DNA of 64,000 nt from Hydractinia symbiolongicarpus (lineage: Eukaryota; Cnidaria; Hydrozoa; Anthoathecata; Hydractiniidae): contig NC_079875.1 of assembly GCF_029227915.1 (NCBI RefSeq), positions 18,407,001 to 18,471,000 of the forward strand, given 5' to 3'. Under the pieces are notes generated by a model that had not been told where the DNA came from, made no database searches, and saw only the letters and a program-made list of their open reading frames with translations. A program made the position numbers and the translations under genes. Every line of letters starts with the position of its first letter. Within the stretch, counting starts at the first letter, position 1. This document shows positions 10,801-20,073 of this stretch, piece by piece.

Positions 10801-13254
10801 TGCAGGGAGTTGTCTAAGCGCGGACCCTAATTGACTCTGCGTAGCTGAAAATGAGCATTAAATATTCTAGGACTCCCCACCTAAGCCATGGCCCCTTCTG
10901 GAAATAATAGACAGGGTATATCCCTTGATATTTGTGAGGCTAGCCATGTAAAATAGGCATATCTATCTACACATTTATTATAAGCAACTGCATTTTTGGG
11001 TTCAGCCTGGGGTTGCTAAGGCCTTTTTGCAATTTCAGCCTCAAAGTTGCTTAATGGTTGCTTCATCTGTACAAATGCATCTGTAATATAACCTGGAATC
11101 TCATTGAGCAAGTAAAAAAGCAGACACAGACAATGAGTTTAAAATAGCATCAAATAGGGTAAATCAACATTACAACTATTTTTTATTTCACTCAAATAAA
11201 AATGTGGGAAAAAATTCTGATTTAGTAAATATCAAGGACAGAGGAGGTTTATGGTCAGTAACCAATTATGTTCTCGAAATTTTTTGTACAGATTCTTCTT
11301 GTGGAAGACTGATCTAAGTGATTGCTAAGTGTGTAGTAGAATTCAGCCTAAGTTGCTTACCACTCTGCCAAAACTCAGCCTAGGCAGTTGTTTAGCAGTT
11401 GCTTAATTTTCCACCATATTTCAGCCTCAGTTTTGTAGAAACCAGTTGCTTATAAAATAAAACGTGTATCTATCTATGTTCTGTGTAGCTTTCTACATTG
11501 CAACTTTTTATCAGATACTCAAAAATTCTTGTTCCAATAAGCATATATCTGCATCAAGTTCCAAAGTTACTTCACTAATTATCATTAGGGTTTGTTTGTT
11601 TGCCTTTACATGGAGCTAAACTGCAAGTTTTTCTTATGTTACTGTGGTAACAAAAGTACAGTTCTTCAGGATTAAGTTATTATAAATTAGGTTGACCTTA
11701 ACCATTGATAAGCACAGTATAATCTTGCACAGTAGGGGTGATTTCTGGCTATGAACTTGGTCTTAAAGGTTGTCAGGGATATTAGTCTCACTTGCCTGCA
11801 AAGCCAAAGGACTGATTAATAATGGCTTCATATAAAAACCTAGCACCTTAAATTGCACTTATTTCCTCAGCTGTGTTCCTTAAGCTCAACATTTACCTAC
11901 CATCTTACCCTTTTTCATGTATATATTAAAATTTCGGCTAAACTATAGAATACCCCCATAAAAAATTGAGACTATAAAACTCTGCAACGCAGCAACGCAA
12001 TAATAAAAAAAATAAACTAACAAATAAAGAGGCAGCAACGCAGCTAGGCAAAGCTCACTATTTCTAGATTAACACGCAGTTGGTCAGTTAAACTGAAGTA
12101 AAATATCAACAAACATACCAAGTTGGTTTGTTACACTAAACATTTCGCAATATAACGATTTCACTTTTATGATTCTATAGTTTAGCCTCATAGTGTATAC
12201 ATTCGTAATGACAAATTTTTCGTTCTTTAAATAGTTTCCTTATTCATTTAAAATTTTTAGTTATTAAAAAACATTTATATAGTGTTATATAATGTTTTTT
12301 TTAAACTGGTTTAATTTTAAAAACGAAGCTTTTGCCCAGATCCCTCTGAACTATCTAAAACCATTTTCAACTATTCTTCTGAGTAGCTGTGTTGCTGCGT
12401 AGCTGAGCATCTACATTGCTGTATTGCTGAGTAGCTGCGTTGCTGTGTAGCTGAGCATCTACGTTGCTGTATTGCTGAGTAGCTGCCTTGCTGAGTAGCT
12501 GAGCATCTACGTTGCTGTATTTTTGAGTAGCTGCGTTGCTGCGTAGCTGAGCATCTACGTTGCTGTATTGCTGAGTAGCTGCATATTGCTGAGTAGCGGC
12601 GTTGCTGAGTAGCTGCGTAGCTGAGCATCTACGTTACTGTATTGCTGAGTAGATGCGTTGCTGCGTAGCTGAGCATCTACGTTGTTGTATTGCTGAGTAG
12701 GTGTGTTGTTGCGTTGCTGAGTTACATAGTTTAATTTTTTTACGGGGGGTATTCTATAGTTGCTCCAAAATTTCTTGCCGTTCATTTAAATGTGCCTGAT
12801 GTTCCAGTCATCTTAATCAGCAGCACTTGAATAGGAAAGTGCGCCTGATGCTCAGGGCACCTCAATTCTCTCATACACCTGACACTAATAGAGCACCAGT
12901 AATGAGCAGTAGGTAGATAAATGGGTGTGTTGCAGAAGTTTAAAGTGTAGTCTAATTATGTAGAGCAACATCTGGATGGAACCGATTACCCATATCTTAG
13001 TTTTTTTCCTGGCAATTTATGGTATATTTCAAGGTGTTACTCAGATTTGTTTTATTATTCCTCGCTTCTTAACCCCTTATATTTTCCTATGTAAACCGGT
13101 CTAATAATATGAAAATAAATATTTGCTAGCTACTACTTAGCTAACTTTTTCTCGAACTAATTTTTGTTGTGATATTTGTAAAAATACTTACAATAGCTAC
13201 GCTGTGAGGCGTTGGACCGGTGAATTCTCTGTGTCGTGTTACTGATTTAATCAT
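1880..13254 (-). CDS. CFAP53: CFAP53 (cilia- and flagella-associated protein 53), 11 coding exons
   Basis: Coding exons in transcript order are 13254-13192, 9637-9518, 9107-8998, 8686-8513, 7890-7668, 7476-7396, 5139-5020, 4165-4067, 3211-2995, 2842-2625 and 1999-1880. All have GT/AG borders and compatible phases. Together they give 1545 nt, that is 514 residues plus stop, which is the length of the human protein as I recall it. The N-terminus carries REFTGPTPHSVAI, like the family's GPTP motif. Residues across exons 4-5 read VAEKIDQQFR then EECEELRSEL, the most conserved block. The last exon ends with QHPLRITGNSF, matching the family's HPxR tail. The rest is charged coiled coil. In this family the protein acts in motile cilia as a doublet microtubule inner protein and in left-right patterning. 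Introns hold a Helitron, an RTE fragment, a SINE, MITEs and a minisatellite. Exon 1 is present twice (see 14904-14966). Confidence 0.93.
4437..4650 (-). mobile_element. non-autonomous Helitron-like element, copy 2
   Basis: Read on the minus strand, this element begins TCTCTATATTAATAATAGCC, then (GTCT)n. It ends with a degenerate hairpin (acgggcgagc...gggtgaacga) and CTAG followed by T. Both ends align to the copy at 1552-1691, but the middle is longer and different. It lies in an intron of CFAP53 in the same orientation as the gene. The start is uncertain by 2 bp because two TC dinucleotides overlap. Confidence 0.62.
5255..6216. mobile_element. putative MITE with repeated GACTTACTT motif
   Basis: The left end reads ACTGATCACTTCCAAAAATA. 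The right end read in reverse complement is GCCGATCAGTTCCAAAAATA, giving imperfect 20-bp terminal inverted repeats about 960 bp apart. Inside, GACTTACTT or its complement AAGTAAGTC recurs about nine times (for example near 5404, 5539, 5573, 5905, 6023, 6054, 6132). There is no ORF of note. It lies in a CFAP53 intron. No clear target duplication was found. Confidence 0.45.
6285..7015 (+). pseudogene. decayed RTE-like LINE fragment
   Basis: This stretch aligns with the better LINE copy at 40.1-41.5 kb. It shares the run encoding LLYVDD followed by a KFEK segment, the PHD-like zinc segment (CQRCKG), and the 3' segment ending near 'ttgagttggctgg'. It has many stops and frameshifts, lacks the 3' end of the element, and carries an internal duplication of about 35 bp at 6631-6700. 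Its catalytic box keeps both aspartates (YVDD), unlike the 40 kb copy. It lies antisense in a CFAP53 intron. Confidence 0.75.
9235..9440. repeat. minisatellite of about 10-bp units (GTGYAATGAG)
   Basis: About twenty tandem units of the form gtgtaatgag, gtgcaatgag and gtgatgaggt run through this stretch, inside a CFAP53 intron. On the minus strand the array is open in all three frames and gives histidine/serine/threonine-rich ORFs. These are an effect of the repeat, not genes. Confidence 0.9.
10626..10975 (+). mobile_element. tRNA-derived SINE, full-length copy
   Basis: The head resembles a tRNA gene: an A-box-like TAGTTTAGTGG and a B-box-like GGTTTGATCCC flank a hairpin (ctctcgcac...gtgcgggag). 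About 260 bp of non-tRNA body follow, ending in an ATCT-rich tail. The body is found again, reversed and without the tRNA head, at 45725-45955. The copy lies in a CFAP53 intron, antisense to the gene. It is not a functional tRNA, because the acceptor and T arms do not pair well. Confidence 0.8.
10977..11456. mobile_element. putative MITE with TTATAAGCAACTG inverted ends
   Basis: The left end TTATAAGCAACTG is matched exactly by CAGTTGCTTATAA at the right end, 480 bp apart. AGCAACT or AGTTGC motifs and the word TTCAGCCT recur inside in both directions (about 10999, 11030, 11344, 11380, 11430), as in transposase-binding subterminal repeats. It has no coding capacity. It abuts the SINE tail. Confidence 0.55.
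11941..12761. mobile_element. TIR element carrying a 48-bp minisatellite (copy 1)
   Basis: AACTATAGAATACCCCC at the left is matched by GGGGGTATTCTATAGTT at the right, 821 bp apart. Inward, the ends stay partly complementary: CAACGCAGCAACGCA on the left against TGTTGCGTTGCTGAG on the right. The GCAACGCAGC word of the left end is also the building block of the internal array, so the array probably grew from subterminal sequence. No transposase is visible. Confidence 0.62.
12372..12722. repeat. 48-bp minisatellite, copy 1
   Basis: The word GAGCATCTAC recurs at 12405, 12453, 12501, 12549, 12623 and 12671, so the unit is 48 bp with one irregular step of 74 bp. Units consist of smaller words built on CTGAGTAGCTG and GTTGCTG. 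Since 48 is a multiple of 3, stop-free reading frames arise on the minus strand (glutamine/serine/arginine-rich). I do not regard these as genes. Confidence 0.92.
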
Positions 13255-14083
13255 TTCTTCTATGTGTATTTTGTGTCAAAAATAAAAATTAATAGGTTAA
13301 TAAATGGCACTATAAAGGGCTAGCAAGTTCCCATGTTTTGTTCTCCTTCTGTTTGACCCTCTGATCGTTATTTTCGACGGCCCGAGTTTATTTGTTTACA
13401 ACGACCATGTTACTAACACATTACACAGCTATTGGGCGCCAATTCCAACTTTAATAGTCTTCTTTTTTTTCTTGTGCACTTTTCAAATTTCTTTCTCTCA
13501 CTTGCCTGCAAAGCCAAAGGACTGATTAATAATGGCTTCATATAAAAACCTAGCACCTTAAATTGCACTTATTTCCTCAGCTGTGTTCCTTAAGCTCAAC
13601 ATTTACCTACCATCTTACCCTTTTTCATGTATATATTAAAATTTCGGCTAAACTATAGAATACCCCCATAAAAAATTGAGACTATAAAACTCTGCAACGC
13701 AGCAACGCAATAATAAAAAAAATAAACTAACAAATAAAGAGGCAGCAACGCAGCTAGGCAAAGCTCACTATTTCTAGATTAACACGCAGTTGGTCAGTTA
13801 AACTGAAGTAAAATATCAACAAACATACCAAGTTGGTTTGTTACACTAAACATTTCGCAATATAACGATTTCACTTTTATGATTCTATAGTTTAGCCTCA
13901 TAGTGTATACATTCGTAATGACAAATTTTTCGTTCTTTAAATAGTTTCCTTATTCATTTAAAATTTTTAGTTATTAAAAAACATTTATATAGTGTTATAT
14001 AATGTTTTTTTTAAACTGGTTTAATTTTAAAAACGAAGCTTTTGCTCAGATCCCTCTGAACTATCTAAAACCATTTTCAACTA

Positions 14084-14434
14084 TTCTTCTGAGTAGCTGT
14101 GTTGCTGCGTAGCTGAGCATCTACATTGCTGTATTGCTGAGTAGCTGCGTTGCTGTGTAGCTGAGCATCTACGTTGCTGTATTGCTGAGTAGCTGCCTTG
14201 CTGAGTAGCTGAGCATCTACGTTGCTGTATTTTTGAGTAGCTGCGTTGCTGCGTAGCTGAGCATCTACGTTGCTGTATTGCTGAGTAGCTGCATATTGCT
14301 GAGTAGCTGCATATTGCTGAGTAGCTGCGTAGCTGAGCATCTACGTTACTGTATTGCTGAGTAGATGCGTTGCTGCGTAGCTGAGCATCTACGTTGTTGT
14401 ATTGCTGAGTAGGTGTGTTGTTGCGTTGCTGAGT
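14084..14434. repeat. 48-bp minisatellite, copy 2
   Basis: Duplicate of the array at 12372-12722 inside the second copy of the 1.71 kb unit. The only visible change is in the irregular unit near 14290-14325, which here has two successive 'gctgcatattgctgagta' words. This shows the arrays have already begun to diverge by unit exchange. Confidence 0.9.
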
Positions 14435-14903
14435 TACATAGTTTAATTTTTTTACGGGGGGTATTCTATAGTTGCTCCAAAATTTCTTGCCGTTCATTTA
14501 AATGTGCCTGATGTTCCAGTCATCTTAATCAGCAGCACTTGAATAGGAAAGTGCGCCTGATGCTCAGGGCACCTCAATTCTCTCATACACCTGACACTAA
14601 TAGAGCACCAGTAATGAGCAGTAGGTAGATAAATGGGTGTGTTGCAGAAGTTTAAAGTGTAGTCTAATTATGTAGAGCAACATCTGGATGGAACCGATTA
14701 CCCATATCTTAGTTTTTTTCCTGGCAATTTATGGTATATTTCAAGGTGTTACTCAGATTTGTTTTATTATTCCTCGCTTCTTAACCCCTTATATTTTCCT
14801 ATGTAAACCGGTCTAATAATATGAAAATAAATATTTGCTAGCTACTACTTAGCTAACTTTTTCTCGAACTAATTTTTGTTGTGATATTTGTAAAAATACT
14901 TAC

Positions 14904-14966
14904 AATAGCTACGCTGTGAGGCGTTGGACCGGTGAATTCTCTGTGTCGTGTTACTGATTTAATCAT
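14904..14966 (-). CDS. CFAP53: duplicate CFAP53 exon 1 (alternative first exon)
   Basis: These 63 nt are identical to the exon at 13192-13254. They encode the same 21 residues beginning MIKSVTRHREFTGPTP and end at the same ATT|GTAAGT donor. A transcript starting here could splice over copy 1 to the exon at 9637 and give the same protein. The copy nearest the intact upstream flank has the large mobile element only about 325 bp from its ATG. Which copy is used cannot be told from sequence. Confidence 0.8.
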
Positions 14967-15291
14967 TTCTTCTATGTGTATTTTGTGTCAAAAATAAAAA
15001 TTAATAGGTTAATAAATGGCACTATAAAGGGCTAGCAAGTTCCCATGTTTTGTTCTCCTTCTGTTTGACCCTCTGATCGTTATTTTCGACGGCCCGAGTT
15101 TATTTGTTTACAACGACCATGTTACTAACACATTACACAGCTATTGGGCGCCAATTCCAACTTTAATAGTCTTCTTTTTTTTCTTGTGCACTTTTCAAAT
15201 TTCTTTCTCTTCTTTTATGTATATTTTTGTGTTATTCGGATTGATGACTCGACAACACTTTTTTTTTTGCTTAAATTATTTTTAATATGTA

Positions 15292-15625
15292 GAGATAGGG
15301 AAATGTATGTTCTGCCACAGTCCCTAAAACGCACACGCGCACGCCATAGTCAAACACAACAAATCCAGCACCATACCATACCATGCCATGCTTAGCCATG
15401 CCTAGTGGGGTAAAGTCCCTATCATGCAGCGTTGAGTAAGGTTAAGTCCTTAATATTCAATGCAATGTTGTGACGTCATCAAGATATTTAGAAGATATCT
15501 AGAAAATTTGGGGGCCCAAAATTTTCTAGCACGATTCCCTAAAAATCAACGCATATCATGGACATATCCCTAATAATCAAAAAGGGGGAATTCCCCTGAT
15601 GGCAGTAAAAAGGGGAATAACTGTT
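15292..15625. repeat. left terminal inverted repeat of the Polinton-like element
   Basis: Matches 29831-30243 in reverse complement with scattered changes. Shared landmarks are the end GAGATAGGG, a run of ccatacc/ccatgcc words, GCAGCGTTGAGTAAGG, GACGTCATCA and AAAATTTTCTAGCACGATTC. The right copy is longer because one section of about 90 bp is present twice there. Confidence 0.9.
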
Positions 15626-15681
15626 TTAGTTTTGAGCAGAATGAAATCTTCCGACGATGTTAAAATCCATACAATAAAGAA

Positions 15682-16127
15682 ATGGATTCATACACCATGA
15701 AACAATTACGCGATATTGCAAAAAGCCGGGGACTTACGGGTATTACAAGCTACGTAAGGCCGAATTGGTTGCCCTATTGGAGGACGTACCACAGAGGCCA
15801 CCCAAAAGGGCTGGACAGCGAAAACCAGTCAAGCCTGTAACTATACCACCAACACCGGAGGCCATGGATATTTTTGAGAAAGGAGCTGACAAAATTTGCT
15901 CGATTGTGGAAACTAATATGCGGTGATGGTACAACTGGTTAGTTGATGCTGTCCCCAAGCATATAAAAGAGGGGGTCAAGAGGACCTATGCAGCCTTTAA
16001 ACGTGGGGTGATGGGACCCTATGGCAGGGCAACCAACACAGGACCTACACTTCATGACGAGGTGGAAAAAGAGACCGAGGAAGACTATCTTGAATATATC
16101 CAAAATCTCTACAATCGGCCGGGGCAA
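15682..16127 (+). pseudogene. SAP-domain protein, block A (broken)
   Basis: The start reads MKQLRDIAKSRGLTG, a SAP-type DNA-binding helix pair, and is homologous to the ORF at 19558. A frameshift near 15745 and a stop near 15922 break it. Further on, a WLVDAVPKHIKEGVKRTY segment aligns with WLLEHVPESVKKPVRETF of block B. After about 16127 the sequence jumps straight into PolB C-terminal coding DNA, so roughly 2 kb present in block B is missing here. Confidence 0.75.
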
Positions 16128-16129
16128 TA

Positions 16130-16975
16130 AAACATGGGCTTGAATTGAAGAAGGTACGCAGAGTGATTCGATTCAACCAGAAGGCGTGGTTGAAAGGATA
16201 TATCGATCACAACACGAGGTTGAGAACAAACGCAAAGAACAAGTTTGAGAAGGATTTTTACAAGCTGATGAATCTCTCGGTGTTCGGCAAGACCATGGAG
16301 AATATACGCAATCACTGCAATATTCAACTGGTTACCAATGATGACAACTATACGAAGCTTCTCAAGAGGCGAAATTTCAAGGGTGGGTGCTGGTTCAGCA
16401 AAAACCTGGTAGGCGTTGAAATAGGCAAGACTGTAGTCAAGATGAACAAGCCCGTATACATTGGTCAGGCTATATTGGATATGTCAAAAATGGTGATATA
16501 CGAGTTCCATTATGACTATATGCAGCCCAAATATGGTTCTAAAATACAGCTCTGCTACATGGACACAGACAGCTTCCTTTACCACATCCGAACGGAGGAC
16601 TTTTATAAGGATATCGCGCAGGATGTTGAGACACGCTTCGATACAAGTGCCTATAATCCGGATGATAATAGGCCTCTCCCCATAGGCAAGAACAAGAAGG
16701 TGGTAGGCCTGATTAAGGATGAGCTAATTGGGAAAATCATGACTGAATTTGTCACCTAAAGGGTCAAACTCTACGCCTATAAGAGCCTTACCAAAGAAGG
16801 CGGTGATCGAAAAGCCAAGGGCGTGAAGCCATGTGGCACGAATAAATCCATCACCTTCGATGACTATCAGAGGTGCTTGGAAGAGGGCGTTAACGTTTAC
16901 AAGAACCAGGTCTTGATCAAAAACAAGGGCCATCAGGTATACACGCAAGAGGTTAACAAGCTGGTACTCACGTAG
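16130..16975 (+). pseudogene. DNA polymerase B, C-terminal half, block A
   Basis: An ORF of about 200 codons starts within the palm domain. It carries the motif B region (KLMNLSVFGKTMENIRN, about 16258) and motif C YMDTDS (about 16558), typical of Polinton PolB. A TAA at 16757 interrupts the thumb, but the same frame stays readable to a stop near 16973. The exonuclease and motif A regions are absent. It is about 70% similar by eye to the block B polymerase at 22300-23214, so it is a related but distinct copy. Confidence 0.85.
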
Positions 16976-17074
16976 TCAATGTATATGCCAACATGGTTGG
17001 GAACTTCGTGGATATCGACAGCGTAGAGGAACTGCGAATGGATATAGAGGACGATCCTAATTATCAGGGATAGC

Positions 17075-17203
17075 ATGGCAGACCTCGGCATTCTTGTGTA
17101 CTGCACCATTGGCAGGTGTCTTGCGCCGTTCCTGGTCCTGTCCCACACGGCGAGACATATGAAGAAGAAAGAGGATGCGGAGGAGGATGAGGTGGTGCTG
17201 TAA
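17075..17203 (+). CDS. small putative membrane protein, block A
   Basis: A 42-residue ORF begins MADLGILVYCTIGRCLAPFL, giving one hydrophobic segment, and ends in an acidic tail (EDAEEDEVVL). It sits directly after the polymerase and 5 bp before the next ORF, as a small membrane ORF does in block B (23219-23389). Function unknown. Small hydrophobic proteins are common in this class of element. Confidence 0.5.
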   Translation: MADLGILVYCTIGRCLAPFLVLSHTARHMKKKEDAEEDEVVL

Positions 17204-17208
17204 GATAA

Positions 17209-17562
17209 ATGAGTGAAGAAGAACAGGAACAAGAAGAGAGAGTCATTACAAAACCACCAAAGAATCTGGGAAGGGTTGTGCAGGGGCACAAGTTGGCGGC
17301 ATTGATGAAAAAGAGGAAGGAAGAAATGAAGCAACAAGAGGGTACTGTAGAGTCCGCAATCAAAACCTCTTCTGGAGCCAGTCCCGTACGGTCGACCCTG
17401 GCCATATTGGCGATAGGGGTAGGCGTCTGGTATAAATTTGGCAGGGGTGGGATCCTTCCCACAATTCTAACAATCCGGCGGCCCATCCGGAGCCCCAACA
17501 GGACAAACAAGGCAAAAATCAGCCTCAGATCGATATTTTTAAAATGCAGTAATAATAAATGA
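17209..17562 (+). CDS. basic single-pass membrane protein, block A
   Basis: 117 residues. An acidic start is followed by a conserved basic stretch (GRVVQGHKLAALMKKRKEEM), then one hydrophobic segment (STLAILAIGVGVWYKF) and a basic tail. It is homologous to 23447-23764, which keeps the same basic stretch and a membrane segment. Its TGA overlaps the ATG of the next ORF (ATGA), a compact virus-like arrangement. Unrecognised function. A virion membrane protein is one possibility. The tail after about residue 75 differs from block B and may be frameshifted. Confidence 0.6.
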   Translation: MSEEEQEQEERVITKPPKNLGRVVQGHKLAALMKKRKEEMKQQEGTVESAIKTSSGASPVRSTLAILAIGVGVWYKFGRGGILPTILTIRRPIRSPNRTNKAKISLRSIFLKCSNNK

Positions 17563-17799
17563 CCACAAGCAACGTAACACCGAAGTAAAAGGAGATTTTG
17601 GACATGTTTTATAAGACAGTGGTAGACATTGGTTTCACCTTTGCCTATGCCATGGCAGGTAAGAAGTTTTTGGACATAACAAATGGATACCAACGATGTC
17701 ATTAAGATGGTGGCCTATTTTGCAGCAGGCCGGGCAAGTCGTAAAGTGACCTTCAAAAAGGGTTGGTTACCCGCAAGCATAGTTCCCAAACCGAAATAA
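17559..17799 (+). pseudogene. conserved small protein, block A (broken)
   Basis: Starts MTTSNVTPK, then a TAA at the position where block B has a sense codon. It continues TVVDIGFTFAYAMAGKKFLD before a frameshift, and ends in SIVPKPK-like sequence. It is homologous to the intact 83-codon ORF at 23814-24065 and to 50269-50466. No known domain recognised. Confidence 0.7.
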
Positions 17800-17847
17800 G
17801 TGTGCAGTAAAAACTAGTGTTTGTCCTTAGGACAAAAACGAGTTAAT

Positions 17848-18537
17848 ATGGAGGCCATGAAATGTTCTAACTGTAAACACTATCTTTCTTTAAAAAATTT
17901 CAGGATCAAGCGTAACGGTTAACGGACAAGAATGTGCATCAAATGCCTCGATGCTAGCAAGCCGTCAAAGGAGCGTACAAAGTGCCCACATGAAAGGGTG
18001 AGGTCAAAGCGTAAGGACTGCGTGGGTGGAAGTATCTGCCACTATCAAAGGTTAAGATTACAGTGCAAAGAGTGTAGAGGTAGAAGCATCTGCGGCGAGC
18101 ATGGTAGGCGAAGATCAGAGTGAAAAGACTGTGGGGGCAGAGGTATTTGCGATCATCAAAAGCTAAAATCCCGGTGCCCCATTTGCAGCCCTGCTGTACA
18201 TCTCGCCCATAATGTACGATGTCGAACCTACCATGCTCTGAAGGGAAACAAGGAGCTTAGTTCTCAGGAGTACCTCGGGTGCGACATGGCTTAGCTGCGG
18301 GCGCATATTGAGGTCCAGTTTGTTGAGGGTATGACCTGGGAAAATTATTGTAAGGGGTGGCACATTGATCACAGGGTGCCAATTCAATATAATGAAAATG
18401 GCGATGCCCCATCGCTTGATGAGGTAGCGAAAAGACTGCACTATACCAACTTATGTGGGCGAGTGATAACATTTCAAAAAGCAACCGATATGTCTCGGAC
18501 TAGTCACCAAACAATAAATGATCGATCCCAAAACTAA
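17848..18537 (+). pseudogene. zinc-finger HNH endonuclease, block A (three in-frame stops)
   Basis: One frame runs from MEAMKCSNCK. It passes an N-terminal C-x2-C...C-x2-C ribbon, then repeated units of the form C-x-H...C-K-[ED]-C-x-G-x-x-I-C, and reaches an HNH core (GWHIDHRVPIQY) with a following RLHYTNL. Stops are at about 17920 (TAA), 18121 (TGA) and 18292 (TAG), and the end is frameshifted. The same architecture occurs at 28481-28971 on the other strand. HNH proteins with such finger repeats are known from large DNA viruses and phages. It may act in genome processing, which is inference. Confidence 0.75.
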
Positions 18538-19029
18538 GAGCTGCTCAAAATGCAACCTCTCCCTATCCTTAAAAAATTTCAGGCTCAGGGGGGATAATCG
18601 AATGAAAAGTTGCATAGACTGCCTGGCCAAAGTGAAGGAGAGGCGGGGTGTCAAAAAAAAAGACATCAAGGACATTGAACGCAATGTAGACCTTCCTGTC
18701 ATTGATATGGAAATTAGAGGGATTCAGCAGGATGATAACTATATGCTTTTGTATACTCTATTCACATGCAACATACTACATCGGTACGCCGAACTCATCG
18801 GAGAAATCCCGGAGAAGGCACGGCTCGTTAAAAGGTATTGCAATGCATTGCGGTGTCTACGAGGAAAAATAATGTATACCCCGCTTCCCATCGAATACCA
18901 GGTTCGAGGGACTAAGCTCTGCCCTACCTGTCGATGGTCCTTGGTAAACAATCATGGGGTGTATTGATCTGTTCCGCATGTGCCGCGATATACCCCAAGG
19001 TTCACGATCAGAAGTGGTCAAACTATTGA
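18518..19029 (+). pseudogene. zinc-ribbon protein, block A (frameshifted near the end)
   Basis: Starts MIDPKTKSCSKCNLSLSL with a first CxxC pair and a second at CIDC. An alpha-helical middle (RYAELIGEIPEKARLVKRYC) follows, then CPTCRW. A frameshift near 18960 puts the last ribbon (CSACAAIYPK) in another frame, ending at about 19029. It overlaps the end of the HNH gene and lies 7 bp before the ATPase. C4 ribbons suggest a transcription-factor-like or DNA-binding role, but I do not recognise the family. Confidence 0.55.
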
Positions 19030-19035
19030 AATAAA

Positions 19036-19302
19036 ATGTTGGATGCTTTAAAAGACTCCCACACGGCAATCTTCACCGGCCCGACGTCTTGTGGAAAAAC
19101 ACAAAGTGTCTTGAACCTCCCTGAGCAGGAGTGTAAGAAGCCTTTCCACAATATTGTCATTTTATGCCCTACCTTGAAATGGAATAAGACATACCTTGAG
19201 AGGGCCTCACTCCGGACAAGCGTCGACATTCCCTGCTTGAGCTTGCAGTCAGTGGTAGGCATAGAAGGCACAGTCTTAGAGATAGGAAAATGTTCGTTCT
19301 AG
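19036..19302 (+). pseudogene. packaging ATPase, truncated, block A
   Basis: The N-terminus carries Walker A (IFTGPTSCGKT) and a strand reading NIVILCPTLKWNKTYL. It is homologous to 24114-24335. Homology ends near residue 60 and the Walker B half is missing, replaced by the AT-rich junction before block B. It is therefore a 5' fragment of an A32-like genome-packaging ATPase. Confidence 0.8.
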
Positions 19303-19557
19303 CGCAGCGCACGCACATCAAGGGAAATTCCTTAATTGTACTGCTAGTAACCAACACAAAATAATATTAAATGATATATACAATTAATACTAACACATAA
19401 TCATATGAAATGATATATACATTAAATACTAACACATAATAATATATATGACGTCATGCGCAATAGTATACAGAATATGAGTAAAGGGAAATTCCATTAC
19501 TCAAACTATGACCGCGCCAGAAAAATTGTTGATTGAGATCAAAAAATATATATAATA
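19303..19557. repeat. junction between blocks A and B with terminal-repeat remnant
   Basis: An AT-rich stretch of about 130 bp repeats 'tgatatata...aatactaacacataat' twice. It is followed by ATGACGTCAT, 'agtatacagaa' and AAAGGGAAATTCC, all words found in the element's terminal repeats (compare 29845-30000). This suggests block B once had its own left end here. Confidence 0.55.
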
Positions 19558-20073
19558 ATGGAGAGAACCATTAAAGAATTGAGAGCAATCGCTAAAGCGC
19601 GAGGCCTACATGGATACTATAGGCTACGTAAAGTTGACTTAGTTGCTTCACTAAAAACGCAGCCTACCCCTTCCACATCAGACGTGATGGATATTTTTGA
19701 ACAACAAGAGATGGCTAGATCCCGTCCTATTAAGAAGAACATCGAGCCCTACGTTTCCACGTTTAAGGAAATGAACGAGTTTGAACGCCAAGAGCTGAAG
19801 AGAACTCGTCCAGTAATCAAGAGTAAGCTGCGGGAGTGGTCAGAGTGGCTCCTCGAGCATGTACCGGAGAGTGTCAAGAAACCAGTGCGGGAAACATTTA
19901 AATCGATAAAAACTCGAATACTCTCTTTATATAATGGTGCCAAGAAGACCCTGATAGGTGAAGTTGAGGAGGAGAAAAGGAAGATCATGCAGAGGATGAT
20001 AAAAAAAAACATGATTTTACGCCTCAGGAGCATAAGCATGCATTACATAAAACATTCAGGAGTTACCGCATAA
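19558..20073 (+). pseudogene. SAP-domain N-terminal part of a SAP-PolB protein, block B
   Basis: 171 codons are open. Residues 4-35 form a SAP domain (IKELRAIAKARGLHGYYRLR). A charged region follows with a WSEWLLEHVPESVKKPVRE segment shared with block A. The ORF ends in a frame that does not look conserved after about residue 150. The sequence that continues toward the polymerase is in another frame from about 20030. The SAP part is therefore probably the N-terminus of a long polymerase protein broken by a frameshift. Confidence 0.65.

Larger units (their letters stand above)
11786..13500. repeat. tandem segmental duplication, copy 1 (about 1.71 kb)
   Basis: This segment is repeated almost base for base at 13496-15205. 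The junction shares the 5-bp word TCTCA. The offset is 1710 bp, rising to 1712 bp after a small difference in the 48-bp array. The unit holds a TIR element, its minisatellite and CFAP53 exon 1 with about 245 bp of upstream DNA. Near identity means the event is recent or the copies are homogenised. An assembly artefact is also possible. Confidence 0.93.
13496..15205. repeat. tandem segmental duplication, copy 2
   Basis: Second copy of 11786-13500, differing by a few bases. At about 14300 a unit reads agctgcatattg where copy 1 has agcggcgttg. At 14045 'gctcag' replaces 'gcccag'. It includes a second TIR element (about 13651-14473), a second minisatellite (about 14084-14434) and a second CFAP53 first exon. 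It ends 87 bp before the large Polinton-like element. Confidence 0.93.

Noticed and set aside
12371-14497. Glutamine/serine/arginine-rich ORFs of 76-138 codons on the minus strand
   Set aside because: They are read straight through the 48-bp minisatellite, whose unit length is a multiple of 3. The same array is open in more than one frame.
16724-17702. Minus-strand ORFs opposite block A, including one of 212 codons
   Set aside because: They are shadows of the PolB and membrane-protein frames on the plus strand. Those frames have homologues in block B, whereas the shadows do not.
17848-18537. Alternative genetic code, because the HNH frame is open apart from three stops
   Set aside because: All three kinds of stop codon occur once each, and neighbouring genes have frameshifts. 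This fits decay, not recoding.
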